Below the pieces are notes generated by a model. The model made no database searches. It was not told where the DNA came from and saw only the letters and a list, made by a program, of their open reading frames with translations. Shown one piece after another: positions 26,672-35,468 of a DNA stretch of 64,000 nt (position 1 is its first letter; the number at the start of each line of letters is the position of its first letter). A program made the position numbers and the translations under genes. The DNA comes from Desulfosoma sp. (GTDB taxonomy: Bacteria; Desulfobacterota; Syntrophobacteria; Syntrophobacterales; DSM-9756). Location: positions 353,264 through 417,263 of the forward strand of contig JBBFKY010000002.1 of NCBI GenBank assembly GCA_037481875.1, read 5' to 3'.

Positions 26672-27758
26672 AGCGATGGATGCTATTGACATTCCTACCA
26701 TTCTTCTCCTCTACGGCCTGATGGTTCTTTCCGCTCAATTCCGTCTTGCCGGCTTTTATACCTGGACGGCTCTTCGAATCGCCGGTTGGTTGGATCATCC
26801 CAAACGTTTTCTTTTGTCGCTTATGCTGATCACGGCCGTTTTTTCCGCCGTTCTGGCCAATGACATCGTTTGTTTGGCTTTCACTCCGGTGCTTACCGTG
26901 ACCCTGGCTCGAAAGTCTCTCAACCCGGTCCCCTTTCTCATCGCTGTTGCCGTTGCCAGCAATATCGGTTCTGCGACCACCATCATCGGGAATCCACAGA
27001 ACATGCTTATTGGACAAGTGGGTCAACTGGACTTTCTGAACTTTTTTCTCTGGAATATACCCGTCGTGGGGATTTCGTTGTCGGCCGCGTACGGATTGAT
27101 CGTTCTTTTGTCCCGCAACCGAACCGTTTTGAAAGAACCTCTTCCTCAAGAGGCTCTAAAAGAAGCCTGGCCTTCCTTTGACGGCCATCAGGCTCGCAAG
27201 GGTCTTTTCTACACAACGCTGCTCATTGTTCTTTTCTTCTCGCCTGTTCCAAGACATGTGACGGCTCTGGCCGTGGCGGGATGCCTCCTCTGCAGCCGCA
27301 GAATGAAAACCCGATCCATCCTTGGGCTCGTGGACTGGCATCTCATCACTCTCTTTTGCAGCCTTTTCATTCTCGTCGGTGCCGTGGAGAAAGCGGGGCT
27401 TCCCCGCATGCTCATGGACAGTTTGAACCATCACACGGTGCACATCACAAACCCATACCTGCTCACTTTGATCTCCGCGCTCCTTTCCAACCTGACGAGC
27501 AATGTGCCGGCGGTCATGCTTCTTTCCAAATTCCTTCCGGCACATGCCGACGAGCTTTGGTACATTCTCGCCGCCTCCAGCACCTACGCGGGAAACCTGG
27601 TGACCATCGGCAGCATCGCCAACCTTATCGTGATCGAAGAAGCCGCCGTCCTTGGCGTGACCATCTCTTTCAAGGAACATGCACGATACGGGATCCCTAT
27701 CACCCTGGCATCCCTAGCAGCGCTTTGCTTCTGGATCTGGCTTTCAAAACCTTTTTAG
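26493..27758 (+). CDS. ArsB/NhaD (YbiR-like) anion transporter
   Basis: A 421-residue polytopic membrane protein with about 11-12 hydrophobic helices. Hallmarks of the ion-transporter superfamily are the half-site motif NIGSATTIIGNPQNMLIG and its pseudo-repeat SNLTSNVPAVMLLSKF with AGNLVTIGSIANLIV. ANDIVCLAFTPV is the first hairpin region. This is the YbiR/ArsB-like group; the substrate (arsenite, carboxylate, sulfate or other anion) cannot be read from sequence. The ATG at 26493 has AAGGGGG nine bases upstream. The 3' end overlaps the convergent isochorismatase-like gene by 15 bp. Its first 179 bases are duplicated at 22699. Confidence 0.85.
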   Translation: MRQGRLKGIRTVQTTVIGLFLIAYIGVALGRIPGLALDRTGIALLGAMAMVAIGAMNTNEAMDAIDIPTILLLYGLMVLSAQFRLAGFYTWTALRIAGWLDHPKRFLLSLMLITAVFSAVLANDIVCLAFTPVLTVTLARKSLNPVPFLIAVAVASNIGSATTIIGNPQNMLIGQVGQLDFLNFFLWNIPVVGISLSAAYGLIVLLSRNRTVLKEPLPQEALKEAWPSFDGHQARKGLFYTTLLIVLFFSPVPRHVTALAVAGCLLCSRRMKTRSILGLVDWHLITLFCSLFILVGAVEKAGLPRMLMDSLNHHTVHITNPYLLTLISALLSNLTSNVPAVMLLSKFLPAHADELWYILAASSTYAGNLVTIGSIANLIVIEEAAVLGVTISFKEHARYGIPITLASLAALCFWIWLSKPF

Positions 27759-28313
27759 AATGGGCAGAGCCTGTCGAAATTGGGGTGTTCCGGCTCGATT
27801 CAGCCATTCAAAGGTGATCATTTCCGTACTGGTGATGACAGCTCCGGCTTTGTCCAACCGTTGTAACCCGATGGAACGGTTGTGTTCGCTGCGGCTGGTG
27901 ACGGCGTCACTGACCACATGAACCGTATATCCTAGACGCACCCCGTGCGCTCCCGTATGAAAGATACACACATGCGTTTCAATACCGGCAAGAATCAGGG
28001 TCTTACGTCCGCATGCGGCAACTGTCTGAGCCATGGCCTCGTTTTCAAAACAGCTGAATTCCAACTTATCCAGGATGAGGGGGTCAGAAACCTTGGACGT
28101 CAGTTCTGGAAGGAACGGCCCAAGCTTTTCGGCGTTGTGCTGAGAGAAAAGCACGGGAACATGCAGTACGGCGGCCATGTCCAGCAGAGCCGTGACGTTT
28201 CGGACCACGTCTTCTTTGTGAACACAGAGATCCAGCATCACTTTCTGCAAATCCACCAGGAACAACAGACTGTCTTCTGGACGAACGAATTGAGCATGTA
28301 CGTTGTCGCTCAT
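27744..28313 (-). CDS. Isochorismatase-family cysteine hydrolase
   Basis: A 189-residue protein of the isochorismatase/nicotinamidase superfamily. SLLFLVDLQKVML has the catalytic Asp, LDKLEFSCFEN has the conserved Lys, and LILAGIETHVCI has the nucleophilic Cys, preceded by the cis-peptide region. It resembles the YcaC/isochorismatase-like hydrolases of unknown substrate. ATG at 28313 follows AGGAGGAGCC. The 3' end overlaps the transporter gene tail-to-tail. Confidence 0.87.
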   Translation of the reverse strand: MSDNVHAQFVRPEDSLLFLVDLQKVMLDLCVHKEDVVRNVTALLDMAAVLHVPVLFSQHNAEKLGPFLPELTSKVSDPLILDKLEFSCFENEAMAQTVAACGRKTLILAGIETHVCIFHTGAHGVRLGYTVHVVSDAVTSRSEHNRSIGLQRLDKAGAVITSTEMITFEWLNRAGTPQFRQALPILKRF

Positions 28314-28354
28314 GGCTCCTCCTCGTGATCACCCCTCTTCAACCAAGAAACATA

Positions 28355-28382
28355 TTGGGGCGGCCCCCTATATCCGCCCCAA
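28355..28382. repeat. GGGGCGG hairpin repeat
   Basis: A perfect inverted repeat, TTGGGGCGG (28355-28363) with CCGCCCCAA (28374-28382), loop of ten bases. It belongs to the same family as the hairpins at 18481-18555 and 35209-35234. No T-run follows on either strand, so a terminator role is unlikely. Confidence 0.55.
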
Positions 28383-28492
28383 ACAACCATGCCCTTTGGC
28401 AGATTTCGGAGCGCACACCACCGTGCGTTCTCCAATTTAAATCTCAGCGGCCGATAGAACCATCGGTGACCTCAGACCTCGCACAACCATTC

Positions 28493-29440
28493 CTAACACT
28501 TCCAAGAACCGCTCCAAAACCTGTAAGAAAGATTAACCCCGTTGGGATGCGCCTCCCCGTTTTTAGACTCAAACTGGGTATACTCCGTTCGCAAGTCGGA
28601 AACCCTCCATACCTTCTTCGATCATTAGAGTCTGTATACCAAGATCCATGGCTCAGGCGTTCCAGCGGACACCGACACCGACGCGAAACATGACTCGACT
28701 ATCGGCTGGTCCAGAGAGTCCGCTGTCAAACCGGGAAAAGATGATTCATTAAGAAGGTCATTTACCTCCAGATCCATCCGGTCCTTCACTTTATGTTCAG
28801 CCCCGATAGTGATTGGCCGGAGATCTTTCCAGTTTTTGTTCTTGGTGGCACTGGTTAGGCGCCACGAACAGCATCCTCATCATTGATTGTGACTTCGCAA
28901 TAACTGATCCATCCATTCGAATGGCACCCAATTCCACTAAAAGTCAATCCATTGGGGTGAAGGGCCCACACCCCAAAAGAGCACGTCCGGAAGGCCAACC
29001 CAGGCTTCGGCTCCGGTGCCCTTAAATCAGGGGGAAGCGGCGGGTAGAAAAAGCCTCGATGTTGAAGCCGCAAACTTTGTGAATTCTGCCTCACCATCGA
29101 GGTGTTGTTTCACTTTGCTGGGATAAAACGCTCCCACAGCCAACCAATCCATAGGTTTCAGGTGCCGCCCAAGTCTGAACCCGTAGCCGAAGGCGTTCTT
29201 TTTAAGGTCGTTGTCTATATCCAGAGAATTGGTGCTGGGATCGTTCCCGTTCGCCGAAAAACCAAGAGCTTTTCGTCTGGTACGAAAGCCGCCTAAAACA
29301 AAAGGTGCCGTTGCATAGATTTTTTACTTCAGGGTGGAGTCCAGCCACATGACTTCAACGCAGGCAGCCATGGACGCCTTGTGATTGGCCTTGATCGCCA
29401 CGTTAGAATTAAAGCTCAAGATCTGAATCACAACACTTAA
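28493..29440 (-). pseudogene. Decayed FadL/OmpP1-type outer-membrane porin gene
   Basis: No frame is open through this stretch, but pieces on the minus strand assemble into a FadL-like barrel. In order they are SFNSNVAIKANHKASMAA (about 29360-29420), YATAPFVLGGF, AFGYGFRLGRHLKPMDWLAV, GAFYPSKVKQHLDGEAEF (about 29085-29140), then ITIGAEHKVKDRMDLEVND (about 28760-28815), PGLTADS, MFRVGVGVRWNA, and finally NGEAHPNGVNLSYRF (about 28516-28560) with the C-terminal Phe of outer-membrane proteins. Several frameshifts and stops separate the pieces. FadL proteins import long-chain fatty acids or aromatics, which fits the nearby acyl-CoA cluster. The 5' third is missing or unrecognisable, and 29441-29698 holds no gene. 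Confidence 0.6.
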
Positions 29441-29698
29441 TTGTTGTCACGGCCCCACCAGTTTTCGTCGAATTCCTTTCAAGATTCCGGTCCCCAACCG
29501 GCCCGTCTTGACCACCTCATACTTCAAGGCATCGAAATGATCCCAAAGGCAACTCAAATTATGATCCCGTCATCACGTATTTGTGAGAATCTTGGGAATA
29601 CAGACTCACCCTAGCGAAGCCCCTAGAGGCGGTCAATGGGAAAGTGATAAAAAGAATGCGTTCCTAGGCCGTGCCAGCCACTCAAGAGAGGAGGTTTC

Positions 29699-30943
29699 AT
29701 GACAGCATCCGCGCGTCTAATCCAATGTCCTTATCGCCTGAAGAACCCTGTACGTCATTACGAGTGGGGAGAACGAGGCCCATCGGCCTTTATTGCCCGG
29801 CTTTTGAAAGTAACTTCTCTTGAAAAACGGCCCTATGCCGAACTGTGGGTCGGAGCCCACCCATCGGATCCATCGTTCTTGGAATTTCCCGACGGATCGA
29901 AAATGCCTTTACCGGAAGCCATTACCCGGTGGCCTCTGGAAATCATGGGGTCTCGAGTGACACAAGACTTCGGCGGCTCTTGGCCTTTTCTTTTCAAAAT
30001 CCTTTCTGCGGCGGAACCTCTTTCCATTCAAGCGCATCCAGACGCGACACAAGCTCGGCTTCTTCATTTACAGGACCCTCTTCACTACCCGGATCCCAAT
30101 CCCAAGCCGGAAATCGCGGTAGCACTTTCACGTTTTAAAGCTCTTTTGGGATTCAAACCTGTTGAAGGCTGGTATGAAGTTTTTCGAGTCTTCTCTGAAG
30201 TCGCCACCTTTTTAGAGGCCGATTCTCTTCATTCGGACCGAGGTTCGGGTTTCCTCAAAAAAGCCTTCTCTCGCCTGCTCAAAAAAGCCCAAAAGAATAA
30301 AGACGCCCTGGCTTTCACCGTTACGGCAACCGCCAAACGAATCCGAGAGGCTCCAGAACCTTTCGGAACCATGGCCGACCTTTTTCAGGAACTTATGGCA
30401 AAATACGGCCCCGCCGACGTCGGACTTCTCGTGCTGCTCTTCCTGAATCCCGTGGAACTTTTGCCAGGCCAAGCTATTTTTTTGGCACCAGGTCTTCCCC
30501 ACGCCTATCTTGCTGGAAACATTGTGGAATGCATGACCAATTCAGACAATGTGATTCGCCTAGGACTCACCCCTAAACACAAGGACTTCAACGCCATGCT
30601 CCAGGTGTTACACTTTGAACCTTACAAACCCCTTATCATGACACCAAGCCAGGGCTCGCATACAGCCTACAAGGTTCCCTGCGAAGCCTTTGAAATCCAC
30701 CGCTGGATCCTAAAGGCGCGGACGAAGATCCCCATGCAACGACCGGAAGGCCCGGAAATCCTTTTCATTATCCAAGGACGTGGTGAAATTGTCTGGAACG
30801 CAAACAATGCCACCGGCTCTATCCCCTACCACAAGGGGCAGTCTTTTCTCATCCCGGCCTTCCTTCCAGACTACACCGTGATCCCGCACACGCAGACCCT
30901 TGCCTTTACGGCGCAGGTCCCTTCGACAGCTTCTCGGCCGTAA
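29699..30943 (+). CDS. manA: Mannose-6-phosphate isomerase, class I
   Basis: A zinc enzyme interconverting fructose-6-P and mannose-6-P. The 414-residue protein has LKNPVRHYEWGERG at the start, AELWVGAHPSDPS, the zinc ligands in LSIQAHPDATQA and PKPEIAVALS, and FLAPGLPHAYLAGNIVECMTNSDNVIRLGLTPKHKD, which holds the third His and the catalytic Arg region. A C-terminal cupin follows. AGAGGAGG lies four bases before the ATG. It stands alone between the decayed porin gene and the convergent TetR gene. Confidence 0.95.
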   Translation: MTASARLIQCPYRLKNPVRHYEWGERGPSAFIARLLKVTSLEKRPYAELWVGAHPSDPSFLEFPDGSKMPLPEAITRWPLEIMGSRVTQDFGGSWPFLFKILSAAEPLSIQAHPDATQARLLHLQDPLHYPDPNPKPEIAVALSRFKALLGFKPVEGWYEVFRVFSEVATFLEADSLHSDRGSGFLKKAFSRLLKKAQKNKDALAFTVTATAKRIREAPEPFGTMADLFQELMAKYGPADVGLLVLLFLNPVELLPGQAIFLAPGLPHAYLAGNIVECMTNSDNVIRLGLTPKHKDFNAMLQVLHFEPYKPLIMTPSQGSHTAYKVPCEAFEIHRWILKARTKIPMQRPEGPEILFIIQGRGEIVWNANNATGSIPYHKGQSFLIPAFLPDYTVIPHTQTLAFTAQVPSTASRP

Positions 30944-31050
30944 AAGGTACTGATAAATGGGCTTGCATCCATGCGTGCACAAGCCGACTTTCTGCTCATA
31001 CGACCGATTTCTCTTGTTTCGGAAAGACGAGTTCCTTTTAAAAGGCTGCG

Positions 31051-31644
31051 TCACGACACAAGCATGCCGTGAAGAAAGAGATCGGCGATTTCCTGGACAA
31101 CTTCTTCCAAAGACAACGGCCCCTCAGGGTTAAACCAAAAGTAGAGCCAGTGCAGGGAGCTGATGAGAGAAAAGGTCATGACGGTGGGGTTGATGCGCCG
31201 AACGATTCCCTGATCCATCAAAGACACGAGAAACGCCCGCAACTGATGCACATTTTCTTTTTCCTTATCCAGGATGATCCGCTTTTTGTCTTCCGGCAGA
31301 TATTCCATATCGTGAAACAGGATTTTGTTGAAGTTCTCGTTTTTAAGGTAGGTTTTTGAATATTCTATAAGGATATCGGTTAATTGTTCCTTCAAAGATT
31401 TGTCGGAAGCAACATTGCGGGCAATGGCTCGACGCATGTTTTCCACCAGCTCATCGGCGGCCTCCGTGCAAATACGAAAAAGAATCTCTTCCTTGTTTCG
31501 AAAATGATGGTACAAGGCGGCCTTACTGATGCCGACGCGAGCGGAAATTTGTCGAGTACTGGCCGCCTCGTAGCCTTTTTCGTAAAAAAGCTGGCGGGCG
31601 GCCTTGAGGATCTCGGCCGCCGTATCTTTCCTGTCTTCCTTCAC
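31051..31644 (-). CDS. TetR-family transcriptional repressor
   Basis: A 197-residue regulator starting from GTG with AGGAAAGG upstream. The N-terminal HTH is classic TetR: AAEILKAARQLFYEKGYEAASTRQISARVGISKAALYHHFRNKEEILF. The ligand-binding domain resembles the TetR_C (FadR/AcrR-type acyl-CoA responsive) group with WLYFWFNPEGPLSLEEV near the end. It is the last gene of the long minus-strand acyl-CoA series, 24 bp after the acyl-CoA dehydrogenase. The shared palindromes at 40796 and 50944 are plausible operators for it, with an acyl-CoA as inducer (inference). Confidence 0.92.
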   Translation of the reverse strand: MKEDRKDTAAEILKAARQLFYEKGYEAASTRQISARVGISKAALYHHFRNKEEILFRICTEAADELVENMRRAIARNVASDKSLKEQLTDILIEYSKTYLKNENFNKILFHDMEYLPEDKKRIILDKEKENVHQLRAFLVSLMDQGIVRRINPTVMTFSLISSLHWLYFWFNPEGPLSLEEVVQEIADLFLHGMLVS

Positions 31645-31668
31645 GCAAAGCCTTTCCTGAAAGAGTTC

Positions 31669-32820
31669 TTAACCTTTTGCGTATTCCTTGAGCACGATCT
31701 TGGCGATGGTCATTTTTTCCGCTTCTTTCGTGCCTTCGTAAATTTCCAGGATCTTAGCGTCCCGGTAAAAGCGCTGCACATCGTATTCATCAATATAGCC
31801 GTAACCGCCATGGAGCTGCAATGCCTTGTCCGCCACCCACACAGCGGTTTCACCGGCGTAATACTTGGCCATAGCGCTTAATTTCGGGTCGATTCGTCCC
31901 TGGTCCACCATCCAAGCTGCTTTGTAGGTCAGTTGTCGAGCCAGCTCGATGCGTGTGGCCATTTCAGCAAGCTGGAACTGAACCCCTTGAAAATTGGCCA
32001 AAGGCTGCCCAAAAGCCGTTCGTTCTTGCACGTACTGCGCGGCCTTGTCCAAAGCCCCTTGGGCAAGCCCTACCCCTTGGCCGGCCACCATGGCGCGCGT
32101 GGTGTTGAAAAAGTCCATGAGCTGATAGAAGCCGTTGCCTTCCTGCCCCACCAGGTTTTCCACGGGAACCTTCACATCTTCAAAGCTGATTTCCGCCGTG
32201 TCGCTGGCGCGAATACCCATCTTGCCGTGAATCTTATTGCGCGTGATGCCGGGAGACTTGGCATCCACAATGAGCAGGCTGAAGCGCTTGTGGCGTGGAG
32301 CGTCCGGATTTGTGACACAAAAGACGCAAAAATAATCGCAGACCGTTCCGTTGGTGATAAACATCTTTTGACCGTTCAAAATGTAGTGGTCTCCTTCACG
32401 AACGGCTCTGGTACGAATACCCGCCACATCTGTTCCCGCATTGGGTTCCGTATAAGCGCCGGCGAAAATAATCTCACCTGAAGCCAACTTGGGAAGATAG
32501 GTTTTCTTCTGTTCTTCGGAACCGTAAAGGTAGATGTTTTCCGACCCAAAACAAGCGGCGGTGATCAGGCCGATGCCCATATCGATGCGACTGAATTGTT
32601 CGGTGATAATCGTGTTGGCCAGAAACCCTGCCCCCGCACCCCCATATTCTTCTGGTATCCATGCCCCGATGAATCCATATTCGCAGGCTTTTTTCCAAAC
32701 TTCACGTGGAAACTTTTCTTCCCGGTCACATTCCTTGGATACCGGAGTAAATTCTCGAACGGCGAATTTGTAAGCTTCTTCCTTCAAGATTTTAAGTTCT
32801 TCAGGCAGATCGAAGTTCAT
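31669..32820 (-). CDS. Acyl-CoA dehydrogenase (MCAD/SCAD-type active site)
   Basis: FAD-dependent oxidation of an acyl-CoA to a trans-2-enoyl-CoA, passing electrons to ETF. From the ATG at 32820 (AGGAGGGGAAG) it has 383 residues. It shows AYTEPNAGTDVAGI, ILNGQKMFITNG, GKMGIRASDTAEISFEDV, RTAFGQPLANFQGVQ, ALQLHGGYGYIDEYDVQRFYRDAKI and, at the C-terminus, LEIYEGTKEAEKM. The Glu in IYEGT is the catalytic base at the MCAD/SCAD position. The frame from 32868 overlaps the previous gene and lacks a ribosome site. It sits 20 bp after the second dehydrogenase. Confidence 0.95.
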   Translation of the reverse strand: MNFDLPEELKILKEEAYKFAVREFTPVSKECDREEKFPREVWKKACEYGFIGAWIPEEYGGAGAGFLANTIITEQFSRIDMGIGLITAACFGSENIYLYGSEEQKKTYLPKLASGEIIFAGAYTEPNAGTDVAGIRTRAVREGDHYILNGQKMFITNGTVCDYFCVFCVTNPDAPRHKRFSLLIVDAKSPGITRNKIHGKMGIRASDTAEISFEDVKVPVENLVGQEGNGFYQLMDFFNTTRAMVAGQGVGLAQGALDKAAQYVQERTAFGQPLANFQGVQFQLAEMATRIELARQLTYKAAWMVDQGRIDPKLSAMAKYYAGETAVWVADKALQLHGGYGYIDEYDVQRFYRDAKILEIYEGTKEAEKMTIAKIVLKEYAKG

Positions 32821-32839
32821 CTTCCCCTCCTTTGGGTCC

Positions 32840-33982
32840 TCAAATGAGTTGCATGCGCTTGGCCACAATGAGTTTCATCACTTCGGTCGTTCCCGCAAAG
32901 ATCGGAATCGGCCGCACATCGCGATAAAATCGACTTATAGGATATTCTTCCATGTACCCGTATCCACCGTGGAGCTGGACACATCGGTAGGCCACTCGGT
33001 TGGCCATTTCCCCGATCCAGGCTTTTCCCATGGAGACGTCCGTCACGATATCCTTTCCGGCCATGTGGTCGGCGATGAGACGTTCCAAAAAGGTACGCCC
33101 AAGCTTCACTTCTGTGGCCATATCCACGATGGTGAAAGCGTTGTGCTGAAAGGACGCTATGGGACGTCCAAAGGCCTTGCGCCCTCGAGCGTATTCCACG
33201 GTCATGGCGAGCATGGCTTCCGCCATGGCCTGGCCCATAATGCAGGCCATAAGACGCTCCTGCTGCAGGTGATCCATCATGTGGTAAAAGCCGCGGTTGA
33301 GCGTTCCCAGAAGATTTTCCGCAGGCACGCGGCAATCGTCAAAGATGAGTTCCGCCGTATCCTGAGCGTGCAGACCCATTTTTTTGAGCTTTCGGCCTCG
33401 CTGAAAACCGGGGGCTTCACGTTCCACACAAATGAGGCTGATGCCTTTGGCACCGGAATCCACAGCTCCTGTACGGCACGCCACAATGACCAGGTCCGCC
33501 AGAATGCCATTGGAAATAAAGGTCTTCTGGCCGTTAATGACCCAATGATTCCCAACCTTTTCGGCTCGAGTGCGAATGGAGGCCAGATCGGATCCCGCAT
33601 CGGGTTCGGTCATGGCCACAGCCAAGACGATTTCTCCTTGAGCCGCCCCTGGAAGCCATCGTTTCTTTTGTTCTTGAGTACCTAGGGCGGCGATATAGGG
33701 AGCTACGATGTCACTGTGCAACGGCGCCATCAAACTTACGGCCCCCGCTTTGGCCAACTCCTCGGTGATAATCACCGAATAGAGAAAATCCGCTTCACTT
33801 CCACCGTATTCTTCGGGAAGCCACGGGCACAAAAATCCGGCCTTTCCCATGGCCCGCCACACATCCCGGGAAACCATGCCCTCCTCTTCCCAACGCTCTA
33901 TGTGCGGCGCCACTTCCCGTTCCACAAATCTTCGAAAGGATTCACGAAAGATGTGGTGCTCTTCGCGATACAGTCCCTCCAT
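32840..33982 (-). CDS. Acyl-CoA dehydrogenase (catalytic Glu at the IVD/LCAD position)
   Basis: A 380-residue flavoenzyme. AMTEPDAGSDLASIRT, VINGQKTFISNGILADLVIV, LKKMGLHAQDTAELIFDDC, GRKAFGRPIASFQHN and VQLHGGYGYMEEYPISRFYRDV are standard. At the C-terminus the usual YEGT is FAGT, so the Glu base is absent there. Instead LQQERLMACIMGQAMAEAML supplies a Glu where isovaleryl-CoA and long-chain dehydrogenases carry theirs. This suggests a branched or longer acyl substrate, different from that of the adjacent dehydrogenase. Confidence 0.94.
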   Translation of the reverse strand: MEGLYREEHHIFRESFRRFVEREVAPHIERWEEEGMVSRDVWRAMGKAGFLCPWLPEEYGGSEADFLYSVIITEELAKAGAVSLMAPLHSDIVAPYIAALGTQEQKKRWLPGAAQGEIVLAVAMTEPDAGSDLASIRTRAEKVGNHWVINGQKTFISNGILADLVIVACRTGAVDSGAKGISLICVEREAPGFQRGRKLKKMGLHAQDTAELIFDDCRVPAENLLGTLNRGFYHMMDHLQQERLMACIMGQAMAEAMLAMTVEYARGRKAFGRPIASFQHNAFTIVDMATEVKLGRTFLERLIADHMAGKDIVTDVSMGKAWIGEMANRVAYRCVQLHGGYGYMEEYPISRFYRDVRPIPIFAGTTEVMKLIVAKRMQLI

Positions 33983-34228
33983 GCCTTCTCCCTTCCCTTG
34001 CGGTCACCGAGGGGGATTTCCCGGGTGATCCGTTCGCGCCTCTTATGCCGCACCCAAGGCGCGTTCGTCAACGCACGAATCCCACTGTGTTTGCCTCAGA
34101 ACGGCCATTTAGCTGGGAGCGCCGGCCTCCCCAGCCCGGCTGTGGTGCGGATCGGAGGCCCCTGCTTCCAGGAAAACCGTGAGCTTCCTTTATTGTCGGA
34201 CACCCTGAAAGCAGCCTAACAAGAAAAC

Positions 34229-35065
34229 TCAGCCCACTTCGGCCAGCGCATGGGAAAGAACCACGGCACGTTCCGTGGCCGCTTCAATCACATAGCGTCC
34301 ATCGCCCAGAGACCATCCACGTGTTGTGATGGTGTCTCCGGGATAAACCACGTCGGCGAACCGCACCTGAAAGGATTTGAAACGGGCCGGATCTCCGCTG
34401 CAGGCGCCTTCAAGGATCGCTCGAGTGGCAAAACCGAAAGTACATAGTCCATGGAGAATCGGTTTGGGAAAGCCGGCCGCTTCCGCAGCTTTAGGATCGA
34501 TATGCAAGGGATTCACATCCCCTGAAAGACGATAGATTGCCGCCTGGTTCGGCGAAGTTTTGTAGGAAATATCAAAGTCCGGACTCTTATCTTTCGGCAC
34601 CGCAATGGCCTCCGCCTTGGGCCCGGGATCGCCGCCCCAGCCACCAAGCCCACGACAGAAAAGGCTCATCCTCGTCTCACTGATCATCGTGCCTTCTTCG
34701 TCCTTGGTGAGCGTTTCCAGAACCACCAGGGCAGCCTTTTTCTTGTCATAGATGCCGCTCACCTTTACGGTACTTAGAAGCTTGCCCGAGGAAGGCAGAG
34801 GTCGGTGCAGCCGAATGGCTTCTTCACCGTGAAGGACTGTTTTGAGATCAATTTTCAGCCGATCCAAAACTTCAAAAAAAGGATGAAAAACAGGAATGAC
34901 CGCATAAGACGGGCAGACCTTGAGGCCTCCTGGAGTGCGTTCATACACATAGTCCAAATCCGATGCGCCAAAGCCGATGCCCAAATGGTAAAGAATGATA
35001 TTTCGCCAATGCATGGAATGTTCAAAAGGACCAAGGCTCAGCCCCACTTGACTGACATCAATCAT
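34229..35065 (-). CDS. MaoC-like (R)-specific enoyl-CoA hydratase
   Basis: A 278-residue double-hotdog protein like the hydratase-2 part of MFE-2. The N-terminal hotdog has MHWRNIILYHLGIGFGASDLDYVYE and PSYAVIPVFHPFFEV. The C-terminal hotdog carries the hydratase-2 motif YRLSGDVNPLHIDPKAAEAAGFPKPILHGLCTFGFA with the catalytic Asp and His. It would hydrate trans-2-enoyl-CoA to the (R)-3-hydroxyacyl-CoA, to be oxidised by the SDR encoded upstream. It is separated from both neighbours by 246-403 bp gaps but keeps the same strand as the rest of the series. Confidence 0.92.
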   Translation of the reverse strand: MIDVSQVGLSLGPFEHSMHWRNIILYHLGIGFGASDLDYVYERTPGGLKVCPSYAVIPVFHPFFEVLDRLKIDLKTVLHGEEAIRLHRPLPSSGKLLSTVKVSGIYDKKKAALVVLETLTKDEEGTMISETRMSLFCRGLGGWGGDPGPKAEAIAVPKDKSPDFDISYKTSPNQAAIYRLSGDVNPLHIDPKAAEAAGFPKPILHGLCTFGFATRAILEGACSGDPARFKSFQVRFADVVYPGDTITTRGWSLGDGRYVIEAATERAVVLSHALAEVG

Positions 35066-35468
35066 GGATCACCTCCTGGGAAAAATCCTTGTTCGCCGAC
35101 GCCCGGAATACGGGCTGTTCATCCCAAAAATCATTTCGATCGCCGGATCAAAAACCGAATCAGACGCCAAACCGCCACGGTTATTCCGTAACAAACCCGG
35201 GGCCTTTTGGGGCGGACACATCGGTCCCCCCTACAGTCCAGCCAGGCCATTCCCAAATCCACCCCTCACCTTACGATTTCCCCATTCACGATTTACGATT
35301 TCTCGACTTCGCCCTGTCACCTTCCAAGGCTGGCCGTTCCCAACATGCCGCCCGTTTTTTCGAGCGACACATCGGTCCGCCCTACAGTTCAGCCAGGGCA
35401 TTCCTTATTCCAGCGGGCGACTTAAGGACCTAATGAGTTACGATTTACGAGTTTACGAGTTCACACCT
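35066..35468. repeat. Intergenic region with two direct copies of a short GC-rich repeat
   Basis: 403 bp between the SDR and MaoC genes. Two copies of a block of about 40 bp lie at 35209-35247 and 35363-35402. Each contains GACACATCGGTCC, then CCTACAG and TCAGCCAGG or TCCAGCCAGG. The first also has the GGGGCGG...CCCCCC stem of the hairpin family. Between and after them are AT-rich low-complexity runs of TTTACGATTT/TTACGAG (about 35275-35310 and 35437-35462). No gene was seen. Confidence 0.6.
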
